Shown one piece after another: positions 24,671 through 37,819 of a stretch of 64,000 nucleotides of DNA. The DNA comes from Macrobrachium rosenbergii (taxonomy: Eukaryota > Arthropoda > Malacostraca > Decapoda > Palaemonidae). Position 1 is the first letter of the stretch, and the number at the start of each line of letters is the position of its first letter. Below the pieces are notes generated by a model. That model made no database searches. It was not told the origin of the DNA and saw only the letters and a list, made by a program, of their open reading frames with translations. The stretch spans positions 22,270,861 to 22,334,860 of the forward strand of contig NC_089792.1 of assembly GCF_040412425.1 (NCBI RefSeq). Direction: 5' to 3'. Both the position numbers and the translations under genes were made by a program.

Positions 24671-26855
24671 TCCTTGCAGCTTCCTGACGGCCCAAATAGC
24701 ATTAACTTCTGCGTTTTACTCCTTATCTGTTGTTGCTGTCTTTTCTCCCCTTCCCCCTCGCCCCCCACCAACGTCTGTAACTACGTTGTCCAAATTAATT
24801 TCAGTTCTCGTTGAAAAACAGATCCTTCGGGCGACCCACACGATTGTTTAGAAATGAGATCAGTGACATAGTTGAGGTATTTTGTAATAATAATGTTGAC
24901 AACATCTGCGTATGTACGGTTATATGTGTTTGTATAGTTACGAGGATAAATGGAAATAGGTATCAGAGGAATGTTTACAAGACTAAGAGCAGGATGAATC
25001 AGCGGTGAGTTTTGATAATAATGGCGCAAGAATAAGGTTGTAGTTTTAAATGTGATGTCTGATAGTAGGATGAGAGATGTGCACCTCCTAATTGTTTTAT
25101 CAGAATCTTTCTGCACGTAGGGTTTATTTAGGATCCAGCTTAAGCTTGTACATACCTTTATCTTGATTCTAACTGAAGCTGGTACTCATTCACCCCAGGG
25201 TTGACTGATTGGCAGTAAGCATCCTATTTATGTATGCATAGGCTATGTATTGTTCAGTTTCCAGTAGCAATAATCGGACGTGTGCTAATGACTGGCTTCG
25301 CTAACGAAGGATTTGGATCCGTAAGTCCTTATTGGCTAGAAACATCCCTTCCTGAAGCAACCACCATACTGAAAAGTAAAAATGAAAACCAGGCAGAAGT
25401 TGATAGAATAAAAAGGAACTAAATTTGGTCTCAAGTTGTGAATGTGAAGGAATTCATAAAAGGTACGAAGAAAGTTTGAAAGCGTTCAAAAGAGGAGGCT
25501 GGATATTAGGGCAACTGACGATGTCAAGGAGGAATGCCAGGGTATTCTGGATGGCCCAAATACTAAATCGGCTGATGTGATGAATTTTTCCTAGGAAACG
25601 CAATTACTATTGATTCAGAAGGTAGTTCATAATTAATTAATGAATTTATCGGTTTAGTTTTAGTTTATGCTGCTGACCAGTCTTTGAGAAATAGATTTTG
25701 GGAAAGGACATGCAGTGCAAGGTAAGTCGTAGTAAGGTAACTAAGTGCAAGAGAAATCATGCATCAGTACATTAATCCATGCCACAAGGTATGTGTGAAT
25801 AAAACCCCATAAAACCAGTCGACTATTTCGTACAACTGAAAATTATGGATGTCCATTCTTTCCCTGTCATTAATGGTGCTAAGTGAATTACCTCGGCCGG
25901 GACTCTCCTAAATATGAAACCGGCTTTAATTATTAATTTCACTTTCCCAGGTGCAAATTATCTCAGTTATCTTATTAAATGCACGACTGACTCGTTATTA
26001 CCTTGCCTGATGGATAATAAGGTCATCAGAGATTCGAATTAATGATTGGGAGTTATTAGTTGCGCTCTTTCAGGGTTCAGAGGCTCTGCAAGTTGGCTGT
26101 ATCACGAAAAAGTACATTTCACTTGACCTCTAATTGGTCATTGATTTTTTCATGATTGGTTCCAATTCACTTGATATTGTTTCCTTCACTTCTTTGCTTA
26201 AAGGAAGTGAATTCCATTATTATAGTTTAATGATGTTACCCGGAAACATGAAAACATTTTGACTTTTATTAATATTTACTGTTGGTCAAGTGATTTACAG
26301 GGAGTCTTAGGCATTTGGAGACATAAGTGTAATCAAGTCTTTGCGGACCACAAGAGGAGATAACCCTATATTTCTTCGGATGTTTAAAAAAATGGAAGAA
26401 TGGATATTTTCAAGTAAAAGAAATTCGAGATAATAATGTACTCAGTCCCTGGGTTCATAAAAGACATGTATTTTGTATTTTCTATTATTAATTTTGCTCT
26501 AACACTCCGTCGAAAGGAAAGTATTGATACATAAATTTGCATTAATAAAAGATTTTAAATCTCATCCAAAATCTACTGATATATCTCTTTTCTCTTGTGA
26601 ATAAAATGAATAAATTGATAAAAAATGGTTTGAATCCAGTTTTAGTCTTGTTTTCCAACAGGGCATTTATTTGTAATTTTCCAACAGAACATTTATTTGA
26701 AATATGTTTGTCCTCATTTTATCACTGGGGATAAAGTTTGGATCGTAATATGATTAAAAATGGACTGCTTTTTTCAGAGGCCAGCAATAATAGTCTCGAG
26801 AGACGCATTATTTAGTAATCATTCACACTTACGTTCGTACGCACATACAAGCATT

Positions 26856-26861
<6 letters not shown>
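24671..26861. other. No gene recognised
   Basis: Mixed AT-rich sequence. The frames at 24781-25116 (minus) and 25234-25422 (plus) have no domain, transmembrane or repeat pattern that I recognise. Confidence 0.5.

Positions 26862-26910
<49 letters not shown>
26862..26910. repeat. (AG)n microsatellite
   Basis: AG run ending in AAAGAGAAAAGG. Confidence 0.97.
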
Positions 26911-26911
<1 letters not shown>

Positions 26912-27136
26912 AAGGAAAAAAACAAATGAAAACTAAATCACAGGTAGGTGTTCACATTTCTTTATGAGTCAGACAACGCGACATCATGTAGAACTTAGCT
27001 GAGTTCGCCCCAGTTGTCTTGAATTTTGTTAAATTTAGCCAAGTGAGGGGGTCCTTTGTAGTACGCCCCTCCATTTTCAAGATATCCAGTCAGCAGTCCC
27101 ATTCTTGGGCAGTGTCGCCTTTCACTTACAATAGCC

Positions 27137-27138
<2 letters not shown>

Positions 27139-27190
<52 letters not shown>
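27139..27190. repeat. (TC)n microsatellite
   Basis: Pure TC run. It lies about 230 bp from an (AG)n array, so the two could pair as an inverted repeat. Confidence 0.98.
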
Positions 27191-27194
<4 letters not shown>

Positions 27195-28752
27195 CTGTAT
27201 AACAGAAGACCATATTTTGGAAATGACCCAAAGTAGCCAGGCTCTGTATTTCTCTCTTGATTTATATGCCTCATGGTACACCTAAAAACTCACATCCTTT
27301 CCTTTTACCAGCTGAAATACACGTCAAAATCTCGAGTTCTTTGATTTCAGTTCGATTATAGCACGAACTCATATAAATTTCTAATGAAAGATGAAGCTCA
27401 CCTAAAACTAAGATTGGATATGCAGAAATGTGAGGAAGGACACTTGAACATTAACAAGGGCGTATCCTTGCAGAATCCGCCAAGTTTCTTCAGAAATCCC
27501 AATGTCTTCTTCGGTATACTCCACATTATCCATGCTTACAAAAGATTTGAAGTCGAAATTTTAAGTAAGTTGTTACGTTTGCCTGAGGCTGTGATACAAA
27601 ATACTGCGAGCTTTCCTGCATTTAAACGAATCATCGTTTTTGGTCTTGTGTTCACGTGTAGAGTATACGCTGTGCAAACACGTATGAATGTATGTTCATA
27701 CATTGAAAGTGAAGTCCTGTGACTGTTTTGAGTCTCATGCCTAACATGCCTGAAATACTGTAATGTTGGTCAAGCAAAATTTCGCTGTGTTGGTATTTGG
27801 CAGAAATTTGTGTAACCGACTGTAAATTTAACAGTCGGGAAATTTAGTGGCTCAAGACGTTCCTCTTGGTTCGCTTCCTCTCCAATGACAAAAAAAAAAA
27901 AAATTAAAAGCAACTATTATAGAACAGGGTTATGTGCAATGTTGGACATCCACTTCAGAGTTCCTCCTCTGATTTATCATCAGTGTCCAGCTAAAGTTTT
28001 ACAGTTCCATCGGAGCTAGACCCAAATGTTCCATTCACTGTTGGACGCGGATGAATTGCAAGATTTAACTCGCCTATTAGTCCTTTGGGAAGTTAAATGT
28101 ACAGGAAGGAACAAAACGCCTTTGGTTAATGTCGCCCATTGCTGGGATTCGCCAGACTAAGAAGAGAAAAGCCTTTTCTTATTTTAAAAACAGATTTTGC
28201 TTTAAAATCCCCCTTCGGTGTATTCACCTCCTGATTATTCCGATTATTTTAATGATTTTGAAAAGTTTGATTGCACTTATCGAAAAGCCCATTTATTGAT
28301 TCATTATCCGGTATATCTCTCTCATAGGGAAAATTCAGTCTAGTGAATATTTATGGTAATGTTTTTCCTGTCATATTTGCCATTGCTTTTTGGGCGTGGC
28401 TTTCTTCCGCACGCATTCTCTTTCCTTTTCATCATGTATGCAAATGTCGCATGATGAGACGCTTCAACTTTCTTGCACTTCCACTTGTATGATTTATTTT
28501 CGTTACTGAGCTTATTTTGAAGTTTTATAATTAAGTTAATGTGTTGTTGTATTAGTCAGCATTTCTTCCTCAACCTAACAAAACTCATGGAAAGTCAGTT
28601 GATTTCATGTCGGATTGTTTTACATTTTCTTGGATTCTCCGGTTATATATTCCAAGATAAAATGCTTTAAAATGCTTTAAACCATAACGAAAAGAAAGGT
28701 AAAAGTGAATAAGCAGCATTTTATACTATGAAAGTAATCATGCCGCTATAAA
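27191..28752. other. No gene recognised
   Basis: A 112-codon frame at 27384-27722 (plus) is the longest non-repetitive frame here but has no recognisable family, signal peptide or splice context. A poly-A run occurs at about 27890. Confidence 0.5.
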
Positions 28753-29140
28753 TATAAAAAAAGCAAGTAAAAAATGCTTCAGTCGAGTTTCTTTACAGCG
28801 TATAATGCTGTATGCAACTCTCGCTTTGCTGCAGTATGAAGCTCTCAGCCACGACCGGGCAGCGCTCAGTTGATCCTCAGGTGCAGTCAAATGAAGGTGC
28901 GTCGGCGGCTGGCACTCAAATGGTGCCAGACACACGATCATGGCTAACTTTAACCTTAAATAAAATAAAAATTACTGGGGCTAGAGGGCTTCAATTTGGC
29001 ATGTTTGATGATTGGAGGGTGGATGATCAACATACCAGTATGCAGCCCTCTAGACTCAGTAGTTTTCAAGATCTGAGGGCGGACAGAAAAAGTGCGATTG
29101 GACAGACAAAGCCATCTCACTATCTTTCCGTCGCAAAAAA
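28753..29140 (+). mobile_element. Element H copy 1 (palindrome-rich)
   Basis: Begins AAGTAAAAAATGCTTCAG. It carries CTAACTTTAACCTTAAATAA, then an imperfect palindrome of about 90 bp (28973-29062) whose arms hold GGCTAGAGGGCT and its complement around a GGTGGATGATCAAC centre. It ends with AAGATCTGAGGGCGGACAG. The next copy begins at once, giving a 390-bp tandem pair. The family seems familiar from decapod sequence, which I have not verified. No protein coding. Confidence 0.85.
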
Positions 29141-29545
29141 CTAAAACAAGTAAAAAATGCGCCGAAGTTTCTTCGGCGCAATCGAGTTTTCTGTACATCG
29201 TATAATCAGAGTCACCGAAAATAGATCTATCTTTCGGTGGTCTCGGTATGATGCTGTATGAGCATTGCACCGAGAATCTTTAACCACGGGCCAGTGGTGG
29301 CCTGGCCTATATCGTTGCCAGTTGTACGATTATGGCTAACATTAACCTTGAATAAAATAAAAACTGCTGAGACTAGATGGCTGCAATTTGATATGTTTGA
29401 TGTTTGGAAGGTGGATGATCAACATACCAATTTGCAGCCTTCTAGCCTCAGTTCTTTTTAAGATCTGAGGGCGGACAGAATAAAGTGCGGACGGACAGAC
29501 AAAGTCGGCACAATACTTTTCTTTTACAGAAAACTAAAACCTGGG
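29141..29545 (+). mobile_element. Element H copy 2 (three hairpins)
   Basis: Three palindromes in series: GCGCCGAA/TTCGGCGC with a 5-base loop (29159-29179), CACCGAAAATAGATC and its near-complement (29213-29240), and the long GGCTAGAGGGCTGC-type palindrome (29364-29453). It ends with GGGCGGACAG and an A-rich tail. The stacked hairpins suggest a structured RNA source or a foldback element. Confidence 0.87.
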
Positions 29546-31711
29546 CTGAAAACAATTCACTGAACACAAGGCGTGTTAAGTCTAATTCCACAAAAGGCAA
29601 CATCAACAGCAGCCTCTTTGGTGGTTAATTCTTAAAAATGTGAAGATCAGTTACCTCACATTCAACACCAAGGTTACAAATGCATGAATGCCTGGTACAA
29701 ATTCTGTATTTGAGGTCCACACATAACTTTGATGGTAAAAAATTTTCATTAGATGACGCATTTATTCCATTCAACATTTTTAGTTTTGCTAAGGAAAATT
29801 ATGATTTTCGTTTCCTAATGAAAATAAATAAAACGTGCTGATTGCGTGAGTGTAATCTTAGTATATTTTTTGAAACCCTTGAATCCCCTTCCGTGTCAAA
29901 TCCATATATATCAGCATTCTGGGTTCTCATCTATTCTTTCAAATATTAAGAATGTGATCAATGTTTGGTAGGTAGGTGGCTCACAACGGGTGAAGAAAAA
30001 TGCCATCGGGAAACAGTTTAGCTTAAAATGCTATGAGAAATGACTCGTCTCCCTAATTTCTTGGTTTCTGTAATGTCTCTTTGTCTGGATGAAGCACAAA
30101 ATTCATTTGACTCAACCATGGCCTTCCACAATCTTAGACTAATGCTTCTTAGCTTAAGGGTACGTTTATTTGCAACATCATCATTACCATCACCATATAT
30201 TTACATTTTTAGTTCGGGTGTCGCTTCAGAGTTAGATGTGAAATGGGTTTCTTCCCCGTTCTTCTGTTTTGAGGACTTATCCACTGGTCTTTTTCCTGCT
30301 ACTTCCATATATACTACTGCTTAGGATAACATTTCCTATGGGATACAAGGTGTCACATTCACAGTGCGATATTTCCAGTGGGCTCCATCGATTAATTTTA
30401 ACACGGATTTTCTCTTTTTCGCATGACATGCGGTCTTTGAAATCTAAGCTCTTTCCAGTTCGCGGTTACCAGGAGCGTTACATTTTAAATTTGTAGCAAT
30501 ATCTTCCTCCACCGTTCCATTTTGTAGTCACATCTACATTTTCATTAAGAGACTCAGGAATAAAGGGAAAGTCAAATGGGGATAAAAATCTGATTTGTTC
30601 ATTACAATTAACTCTGGCAACATGTTGCTTTTAATCAGTTTGACTAATTATATGAGCAGCAAAAATATTATGAGTTTTTAATATCATTAAGAAGTCTCAC
30701 TGTTTTTCGAAAAACGTGATTACGAGTATTTATCCGATTAAGAAATCTCTCTCTCAATTTTACGTTTTATCAGTCCCATTTAATCCAAGTTAAATCATTA
30801 ACTGTAGATCAGGAGGATCGTGGAACTCATGAGACACAGGAATGCATTTTTTACTATTTTAGTTTTTTATTGCAAGAGCAAATGAAACGAGTAATCCTTA
30901 TGAAAATTTGTTCTGCATATAAGTTGTATAAAGTAAAAGGATTTAAAGGGGCTATAAAAAAGCAAATATTTAAACAAAGCTTCTAGTCTCGATTTTCGTG
31001 AGAACGCAAAATCATTGACCCTTGTTTGTGAATCGTAACAAAGATCTGCCAGTAATGCTTGACCGCCCAACACCTTCAGAATCACCCAAGATTCAAACGA
31101 GGGAGCTTCCTTAGACCTATCGTCAAATAAAAAGTCTAGCCTTTTATCCGACCAAAGTGTAGGTAGCGAAAATAGCCCTAATATCAGATGCACATTTGAA
31201 TCAAAACAGAGGATTTTCTCTATTCATAATTGTTTCGTTGGAAGGCTTTCTGAACTCTATGACTATAAAAACAAAGGAGAGAGAGAGAGAGAGAGGGGGT
31301 GAGGGTGGGGGCATACCAGTTTGACGTTGTAACCAACAAAATATCCACGTTAAGTATGACAGACATTTAAATTCTCCAAAGCTCGATGTTTTGAATATAT
31401 AAAATATTCGCAGACGAAAAACGAAAATAAAAGGTGTACAGGAAGGACCGTGCATGGGACTCATGTAAAACGTGTCAGTGTTATAAATATGCATCGTTTT
31501 TTAAGGTCTGTATCTTTTCAGAACAAAGTAATTTTGGTTAAATCGGATTTACCGACTATCTAACAATCATTTTAGTGTAAAATATTTCATTTCAAATATT
31601 TAGTTCCGCTGTTGATATCAGAAAGGAATAAAATTTTTTTTTTTTTATTTCAGACCTGCCTCTTCGGATAAGGGCCCAAAAAGGTAAGTTCATCTTTGTA
31701 TTTCATGTACA

Positions 31712-31712
<1 letters not shown>
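29546..31712. other. No gene recognised
   Basis: AT-rich. A short (AG)n run lies at about 31277-31297. Frames at 30040-30324 (plus) and 30867-31193 (minus) carry no domain I recognise. Confidence 0.5.
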
Positions 31713-31797
<85 letters not shown>

Positions 31798-31870
31798 TAT
31801 ATTATATTATATTATATTTATATGTGTGTGTATGTGTTTGTGTGTGTATATATATATATGCTAATAATAT
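31713..31870. repeat. (AT)n array with TATAT variants and GT patch
   Basis: Pure AT to about 31790, then TATATTATATTA units and a TGTGTG patch. Confidence 0.96.
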
Positions 31871-32275
31871 AAATGTGGTACAAATTATATTGGTATACTT
31901 CTGTACGGTTACAGTTACATTTTGAACAAGTTAACATGAATACGTGTGTAGTCCCGTATAAACATGGTTTCTCATTTGCGAAAATAGCCTCAGGTTGCCC
32001 ATGGGAGTTAATTAGATTTTTTTTAAAAAAGAAAATTTCATAGAGGACGAGAAAATCTGCCATCATCATCCTCCACCTCCTCCTCTTCTTCCGTCCTTCA
32101 GCCACACTAAACTAAAAATTAGAATGAATAGAATTTTAACCTCGGCAGGTCAAAACCCCGGCCAAGTTTTGCTCCTCAAGTTTTGCTAAAACCAGGCGTT
32201 CAGTAGTTCGTCAGGCAGATGTCAGTACCAAAAATGGATGAATGGGATAAATGAAGATCCGGCTCTTAGTGTAAA

Positions 32276-32276
<1 letters not shown>

Positions 32277-32325
<49 letters not shown>

Positions 32326-32480
32326 CTTTTCCTCTCTGTCGTCCATAATATTCTCTGCTTGAAACTAAGTGTAAAGAAGGGGAGGGGGGGAGATTCTTTT
32401 TCTTTCTCTTGCAGATGCTCATAATACTCTTTTGAAACTGAGCGTAAAGGAGAGAGAGAGAGAGGATGGGGGATTTTTCC
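32277..32480. repeat. (AG)n plus three diverged copies of a 70-bp unit
   Basis: (AG)n at 32277-32323, followed by units starting AGATTCTTTT and containing CATAAT and TTGAAACT(A/G)AG(T/C)G, at about 32322 and 32391. A shorter third copy starts near 32467. Each unit ends in an (AG)-rich stretch, so the array seeds its own microsatellite. Confidence 0.8.
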
Positions 32481-34502
32481 TTTCTTCCTTGAAACCGAGT
32501 GAAAATAAATTTATTTCTTTCTTTCAAATTTAAAGTCACACTGTATCGTCTGGCCTTGTGAGTTAAGATAAATTATCATCATCAACTTGTAAAAACACTT
32601 GAGCGAGAGAGAGAGTCGTTTAAAAGGTTACAAGTAAATGGAATTTAAATATTCATCTTCTTCTATTTCGGTGACAATGTAAACCTGCTATAATATTTAT
32701 CAGATAATTAATACTCTCAGAATGCTCAGATATGACACAAACTTTTATAGTACCGATAATTACTTTTTGAAAATCTCTCTGCTGTATGAAGTCATTAACA
32801 TTGATAATTAAATTCGGGACAGAATGGTAATATATATTGAGAACACCATGTCTTCACATCACACGCATAATAATTATGAAGCTTCGTAAATCTAAATTTA
32901 AGGACAAGACGTATTAATAGTGCACTTGTCAGTGAAGCGTTTATATTTAATTCTGCGGTAATGTTCAGTTGCAACCTGCCGCCCACCAGTCATCCCAGTT
33001 GTGAAAGTATACCAGGCCTAGGTGAAGTAATTAAAACGGCTTAAGGACACCACGGAAAAAACGTCAAATTTATATCTTATTTACCATTCATCTTTTCACA
33101 TTGGAATGATGACTCCTTCCTGTTGCTAAGCAAGCCTTAAGGTGAGGTTGTTAGCCCCTCAGCCTTTTCTTGACTGCAGTTTGCTAGGAGTTTATTTTGG
33201 CTGATAATAAAATATGGAGTAGTTTACCTAGTGCAGTTGTGGAGTTTTCTGATTCCCAAATGTTTAAAGGAAGAGAAATCCTTTCCTGCTTTCTACTGAC
33301 GCATCCGGAATTCGCAAATACTGGTTTTATTTCACAATCCCTCATATTCGAATATTTGTCACCTTTTCCTTTACCTTTACTTTGTCTGTCTTTGCAGGCT
33401 GATTTCTCTTGGGAGTCCTCTTGGGTATATAATATGTTGACATTGTCCAGCTGAAGATTTAAAGAAAGTAAGAAAGGAAAGAGACGCTAGTACTTATCTA
33501 GAGCTTAGTGAATTGTTTGGCGATAGAGTACCGATTTAAAAATGCGAGTCAGCTTTCGTAGACGAAGCAAGGGAAAAATTCACAACATGGCAGAGTAAAA
33601 GAACAAAAACAACTAATTCATGAAAGTTTTGGCCGACGTGCAAATATGTTCCTCTCGGGTATATTTGCAATCATCCGCAATCACGTAGAGTTCTAAATGA
33701 GATGCATCTGGTTAAAGAGACATTCAATGAACAGATCCTTTAGGGAAAATTGGTGACGGGGTTCCAGTTTCATAGTCTTAATTACAGTCATACATTGAAT
33801 TGTAGTAGAGTTTAAATTCATTGTGAACAATTTGCATCATGCCCAGATTTAGCTGCGTAAACAGATGCATTAACAGGTGGATTATAGTAGTTCAAGAACA
33901 CTGCCCTGAAGAACACCAGAAATATTATATTCATGCAGTCATTGTTGTAACCATGCAGTAAAAGTAGGTTTGATATAGTGTAATGTGACTGTAAGTATTT
34001 GCATTGAATATACAGCTGAACTCTTCTTAAAAGGAAATAAAGATGGAATAGTATAGATACAGTAACACGATATCAGGGGCGTCTTTCAGGAATTGCAGAA
34101 TGACTGTTGTTTGTGTATGAAGCTGTTGTTAGTGAGGGATAAAGGATATAAGAATTTTTGTGTTGCAGTTTTGAGCTGTTGTGTGAGAGGAGAGACGAGA
34201 GTTAGTATTAAAAAAAAGAAAAAATTTAAATCCGTGTGCAAATTGAAACCAGGCAGAAGGCTGTAACGCAAGGGTGGAAAAATGAATTCAGGTGACTATG
34301 AAAGGTGTAGTAGAAAGAAAAGAAAATAAAACAACGAATATGAGGAGCTCAAGCGGAGGAGGGCAGCGCCTAGAAATCTCCAAAATAAGTGGAATACAAA
34401 GAATGTGTATAGCGTAGAAACATAAAGAATATTTTTGAACATTCTTGTCTCTTAATTTAGATCTGAAAATAGCAAAGTTAAGTTGAGCAAGAGGGAGTTT
34501 TA
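32481..34502. other. No gene recognised
   Basis: AT-rich, short frames only. An 85-codon frame at 33197-33454 shows no domain. Confidence 0.5.
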
Positions 34503-34712
34503 AGACCACTGAGCTGATTAACAGCTTAGTAGGAATGGCTGGTGTCGAAGGATTAGACTTATTTTAAATGGCTAAGAGCCAACTGGTTACATTTGCAACG
34601 GGACCTCTACAACTTATTGTGGAATCCGAACCAGTATAGCGAGAAATGAATTTCTATCACCAGAAATAATTTATCTAACTTTTCATCAGCCGGCCGGATC
34701 TCGACCTCATTG
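34503..34712 (-). mobile_element. tRNA-derived SINE T2, copy 1
   Basis: In reverse orientation it carries the T2 body: GGTTCGGATTCCACAATAAG, the CCCGTTGC block, CCAGTTGGCTCTTAGCC and the terminal GTTAATCAGCTCAGTGG. The tRNA-like head near 34690-34710 retains only a decayed B-box (GGTCGAGATCCGGCC). Confidence 0.82.
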
Positions 34713-37280
34713 TTCACTCGGCTTTGCCACTCCAGTCCAACGAAGATTAAACATAAATAATGTAATGATTTAGAGGTCAAAAAGGAATTTAATTGAAGGA
34801 CGTTAAGAACCGTCGAGAAATGTTTCAGTTGGTTCAGAGGGAACGGGAAAGCTCTTCTTTTCGAAAAGAAGGTCTTGTATGGCAAGAGGGGGGAGGAAGA
34901 CCGCGAAGGGGTCGGTTTTGTAGGAATGGCAGTATCGGCAGAATTCAAGAAAATGAATAAGATAACTGACATGTGCAAGAGACATCTAGAACATTAAGGC
35001 GCCTGCGATTACGGATTCTTTTTTATAGAGATTTTTTTATAGGGATCTGTTATTGTTCACTCAGTTTTGCCAGCCAATAGTGATTATGTATTATTTTAAC
35101 GATAAAATCTAACTGTAATATCTTTTCAGGCTTGTTTGTTATGATGAAGAAACAGGCATGCCGAAATAAGATGTGTTGGTTCTTAACATGCGCTCTTCTC
35201 TTCCTGCTGAGAATTATTAGATTTCCAAAGCATCTGTTTATTGTCACTGTAAGACGCTTGTTCCAACGCACTCTGAAGCCATGCTGCCTTAGGATTAAGG
35301 TCTACAACATTAAGGCTTGTTCTCTTTTATACGATTTCTGTGATATTTCGAAAGTAAATTCTCTACCATTTAAAATATTCATTTGCAGTCAATACAACTA
35401 AACCTAACTGTGATTGGCTGAAGTTCATGTTGTTTACTACCTAAAGAATACGATGACATTGATTGTGGATATAGACCGAGAACTCCATAAAAAAGCATAA
35501 TGTGGTTTAAGGTCAGACTGGGTGACATTATAGTATCCATATTATGATAAAATACACATATTTCAGAGTTATGCCACAATTCAAAATGTGGTTTGGTAAA
35601 ACTAAGGAATAAAAAGATAAGGAATGAAAGATGATATTTTTTTTTTTGTGTCGGTATGTTTACAGTACGGAGGGTATTGTTATTGATATATAAAAAGAAT
35701 ATGGTGAAAAGATTTTTCTCAATGCTGTATTTCAGATATATTTCACTGGTTTGAATTATTGAAAACAAAACATCGTTGCACATGTATCGGTGTTTTTTAT
35801 TTAAAAAAAGAAAAGAAAAGGGAATATCGAAATGCAATATTCCTTTGACTCAGATTCTGATTGTCGCAAGAGTGAAAATACTGCGCTGTTCTCTTTGCAC
35901 TCCTCTTAATTAAAGAATAATTTTCGATTGTGTGATTAGTTTAACTTCCAGTTCAGCACTTCATGATCATAGGGACCAGCTCTTCATCACCATGAAGTTG
36001 CTGATGACCTTAACGTAGAAGAATTTATTTTCATATGTTTACGTAAATACTGACAATCTTTTTTGTACTCTCATGTAATGAGAATATTAATTGGTAAAAC
36101 AGAAAAAATAAATTAGGATTTTATTCTGACATTTTGCAAGAGAAAGTATGCCATCTTTGACTTTCACTATCAAGTCTCTGGGCACACAGAAAAAGACCGC
36201 GTGGAGTCACAATTGTGACATTACAGTAGGGGAAAGAAAAATGCAGGATATAAATTACAAAATCCCGTGGCTACAGTCTTTAGGAACGAGACATTTGTTG
36301 TAATGACGTCATAAAACGCTCCTGCTTTCCAAGTGACTTCAGTTAACGAATCGATCCCCTGGAAATCCTCCAGTGACGATGTGACTGGAAATACTTCAAT
36401 AAAAACATGGCATAGCAAATTTCATCCATCCCATTGAAGCATAAGTCATTTGACACAGGTGATAGAGACAGTCTCGCGCGATCGACGAGGAGAGAAATCA
36501 TTTCTTTTGAGGTAGGAGCGGAACGAGGACATGACCAAGAATGATTGGGCGATTGTTGCATGGAATGTGGGAAAACATTCCTGTGGAAAAAGAATTAAAT
36601 ACCTAAAGGAATGATGATTATACTGAGAGGTATATTAAAGCTTGGCGCTATCATGTAGGGTTTTCATTCTGTAAGAAATTGAGCTATCTGCTTTGCAAGA
36701 TGCTAACAATATAATATTCTTAACTGTGTTTTTGCATGGTACGAAACACTGGTTCATATAAAACTATGCCCTTTTTGATGTTATTAATTGTTCATGTGTG
36801 GATGATATGGGCCATGTCAAGAGAATGTATGAATCTTAACACTGAGATGCTGAGTCTTGGTAATCTTGGTAGTAAAAGGTAGCCTAGTGTTAGCAACTTG
36901 TCTATATCTGAAATACAGTGCAAATTTCCCAATAATTATGACATACATCGTTCAGCACTAACTAGGATTCTCCCTTCCTCTAATTTAACGATAAGGAGGA
37001 TAGGCATCCAGTTTTAACAATTGCATAAAGGAAGTCTAGTGATTCTTGCAGATGTATGAATGGAAAAATTGATGCAGACAAGCGTGTAATGCTCTGCTGT
37101 ACAGACCTGTGCTAAATGAATTTTCAAATATAGCAGAAATTTTTATGTGTTCACCTTGGTTACGGCATTGTCATGTGATCTCATGACGGAAAACGCTGCC
37201 AGGACAAATAGTTCAACTATAAGAGGGGTAATGGAAGAAAGAAAAGGAGTAAAATTCTCGAATAGCTTTGTAAGGTACGA

Positions 37281-37281
<1 letters not shown>
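34713..37281. other. No gene recognised
   Basis: AT-rich. A minus frame of 152 codons at 35379-35837 is Phe/Ser/Leu-rich without a domain. TTGTTCACTC(A/G)G(C/T)TTTGCCA occurs at both 34710 and 35055 as a short dispersed duplication. Confidence 0.5.

Positions 37282-37357
<76 letters not shown>
37282..37357. repeat. (TC)n microsatellite
   Basis: Pure TC run of about 38 units. Confidence 0.98.
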
Positions 37358-37359
<2 letters not shown>

Positions 37360-37760
37360 AGCGTTCCAGTCACACAAACACGTTTTGTGAAGGTATGAAC
37401 TCGATGGTCCATCGGTTTGATTAGTGTCTTATACTACTCACTTGCTGAATGAGGAACTTTCTGCCCTCGTCTTTGTTCCCCGAATGATTTAACGTGACCA
37501 TTCAGTGTAAATGTTTTGTTTTCTTCAGTTGAAAAATAGTGGAGAGTTGATGGGAGAGAAAGAAAGAAAGAGAGTTGGCAGAATTGATAATTAACTGTTC
37601 ATAACTATATACTGTAGGAGGACTTTTATACAATAGATACAAAAGAATTGTAACCAGCCACCTACTGCTTCATTCATGCTCAACTGAATGAAATAAGAGT
37701 AGAGAAACGACAAAGTGATGCAAGGTGACCTTTAATGTCTAGATGTAAAACTGTCATCAT

Positions 37761-37764
<4 letters not shown>

Positions 37765-37817
<53 letters not shown>
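37765..37817. repeat. (AT)n microsatellite
   Basis: Pure AT run after a CATCATCAT triplet. Confidence 0.97.

Positions 37818-37819
<2 letters not shown>

Noticed and set aside
27019..27285. Leu-Ser-rich frames across (TC)n arrays, also at 37.3, 54.6 and 60.8 kb
   Set aside because: Translation of (TC)n/(AG)n microsatellites.
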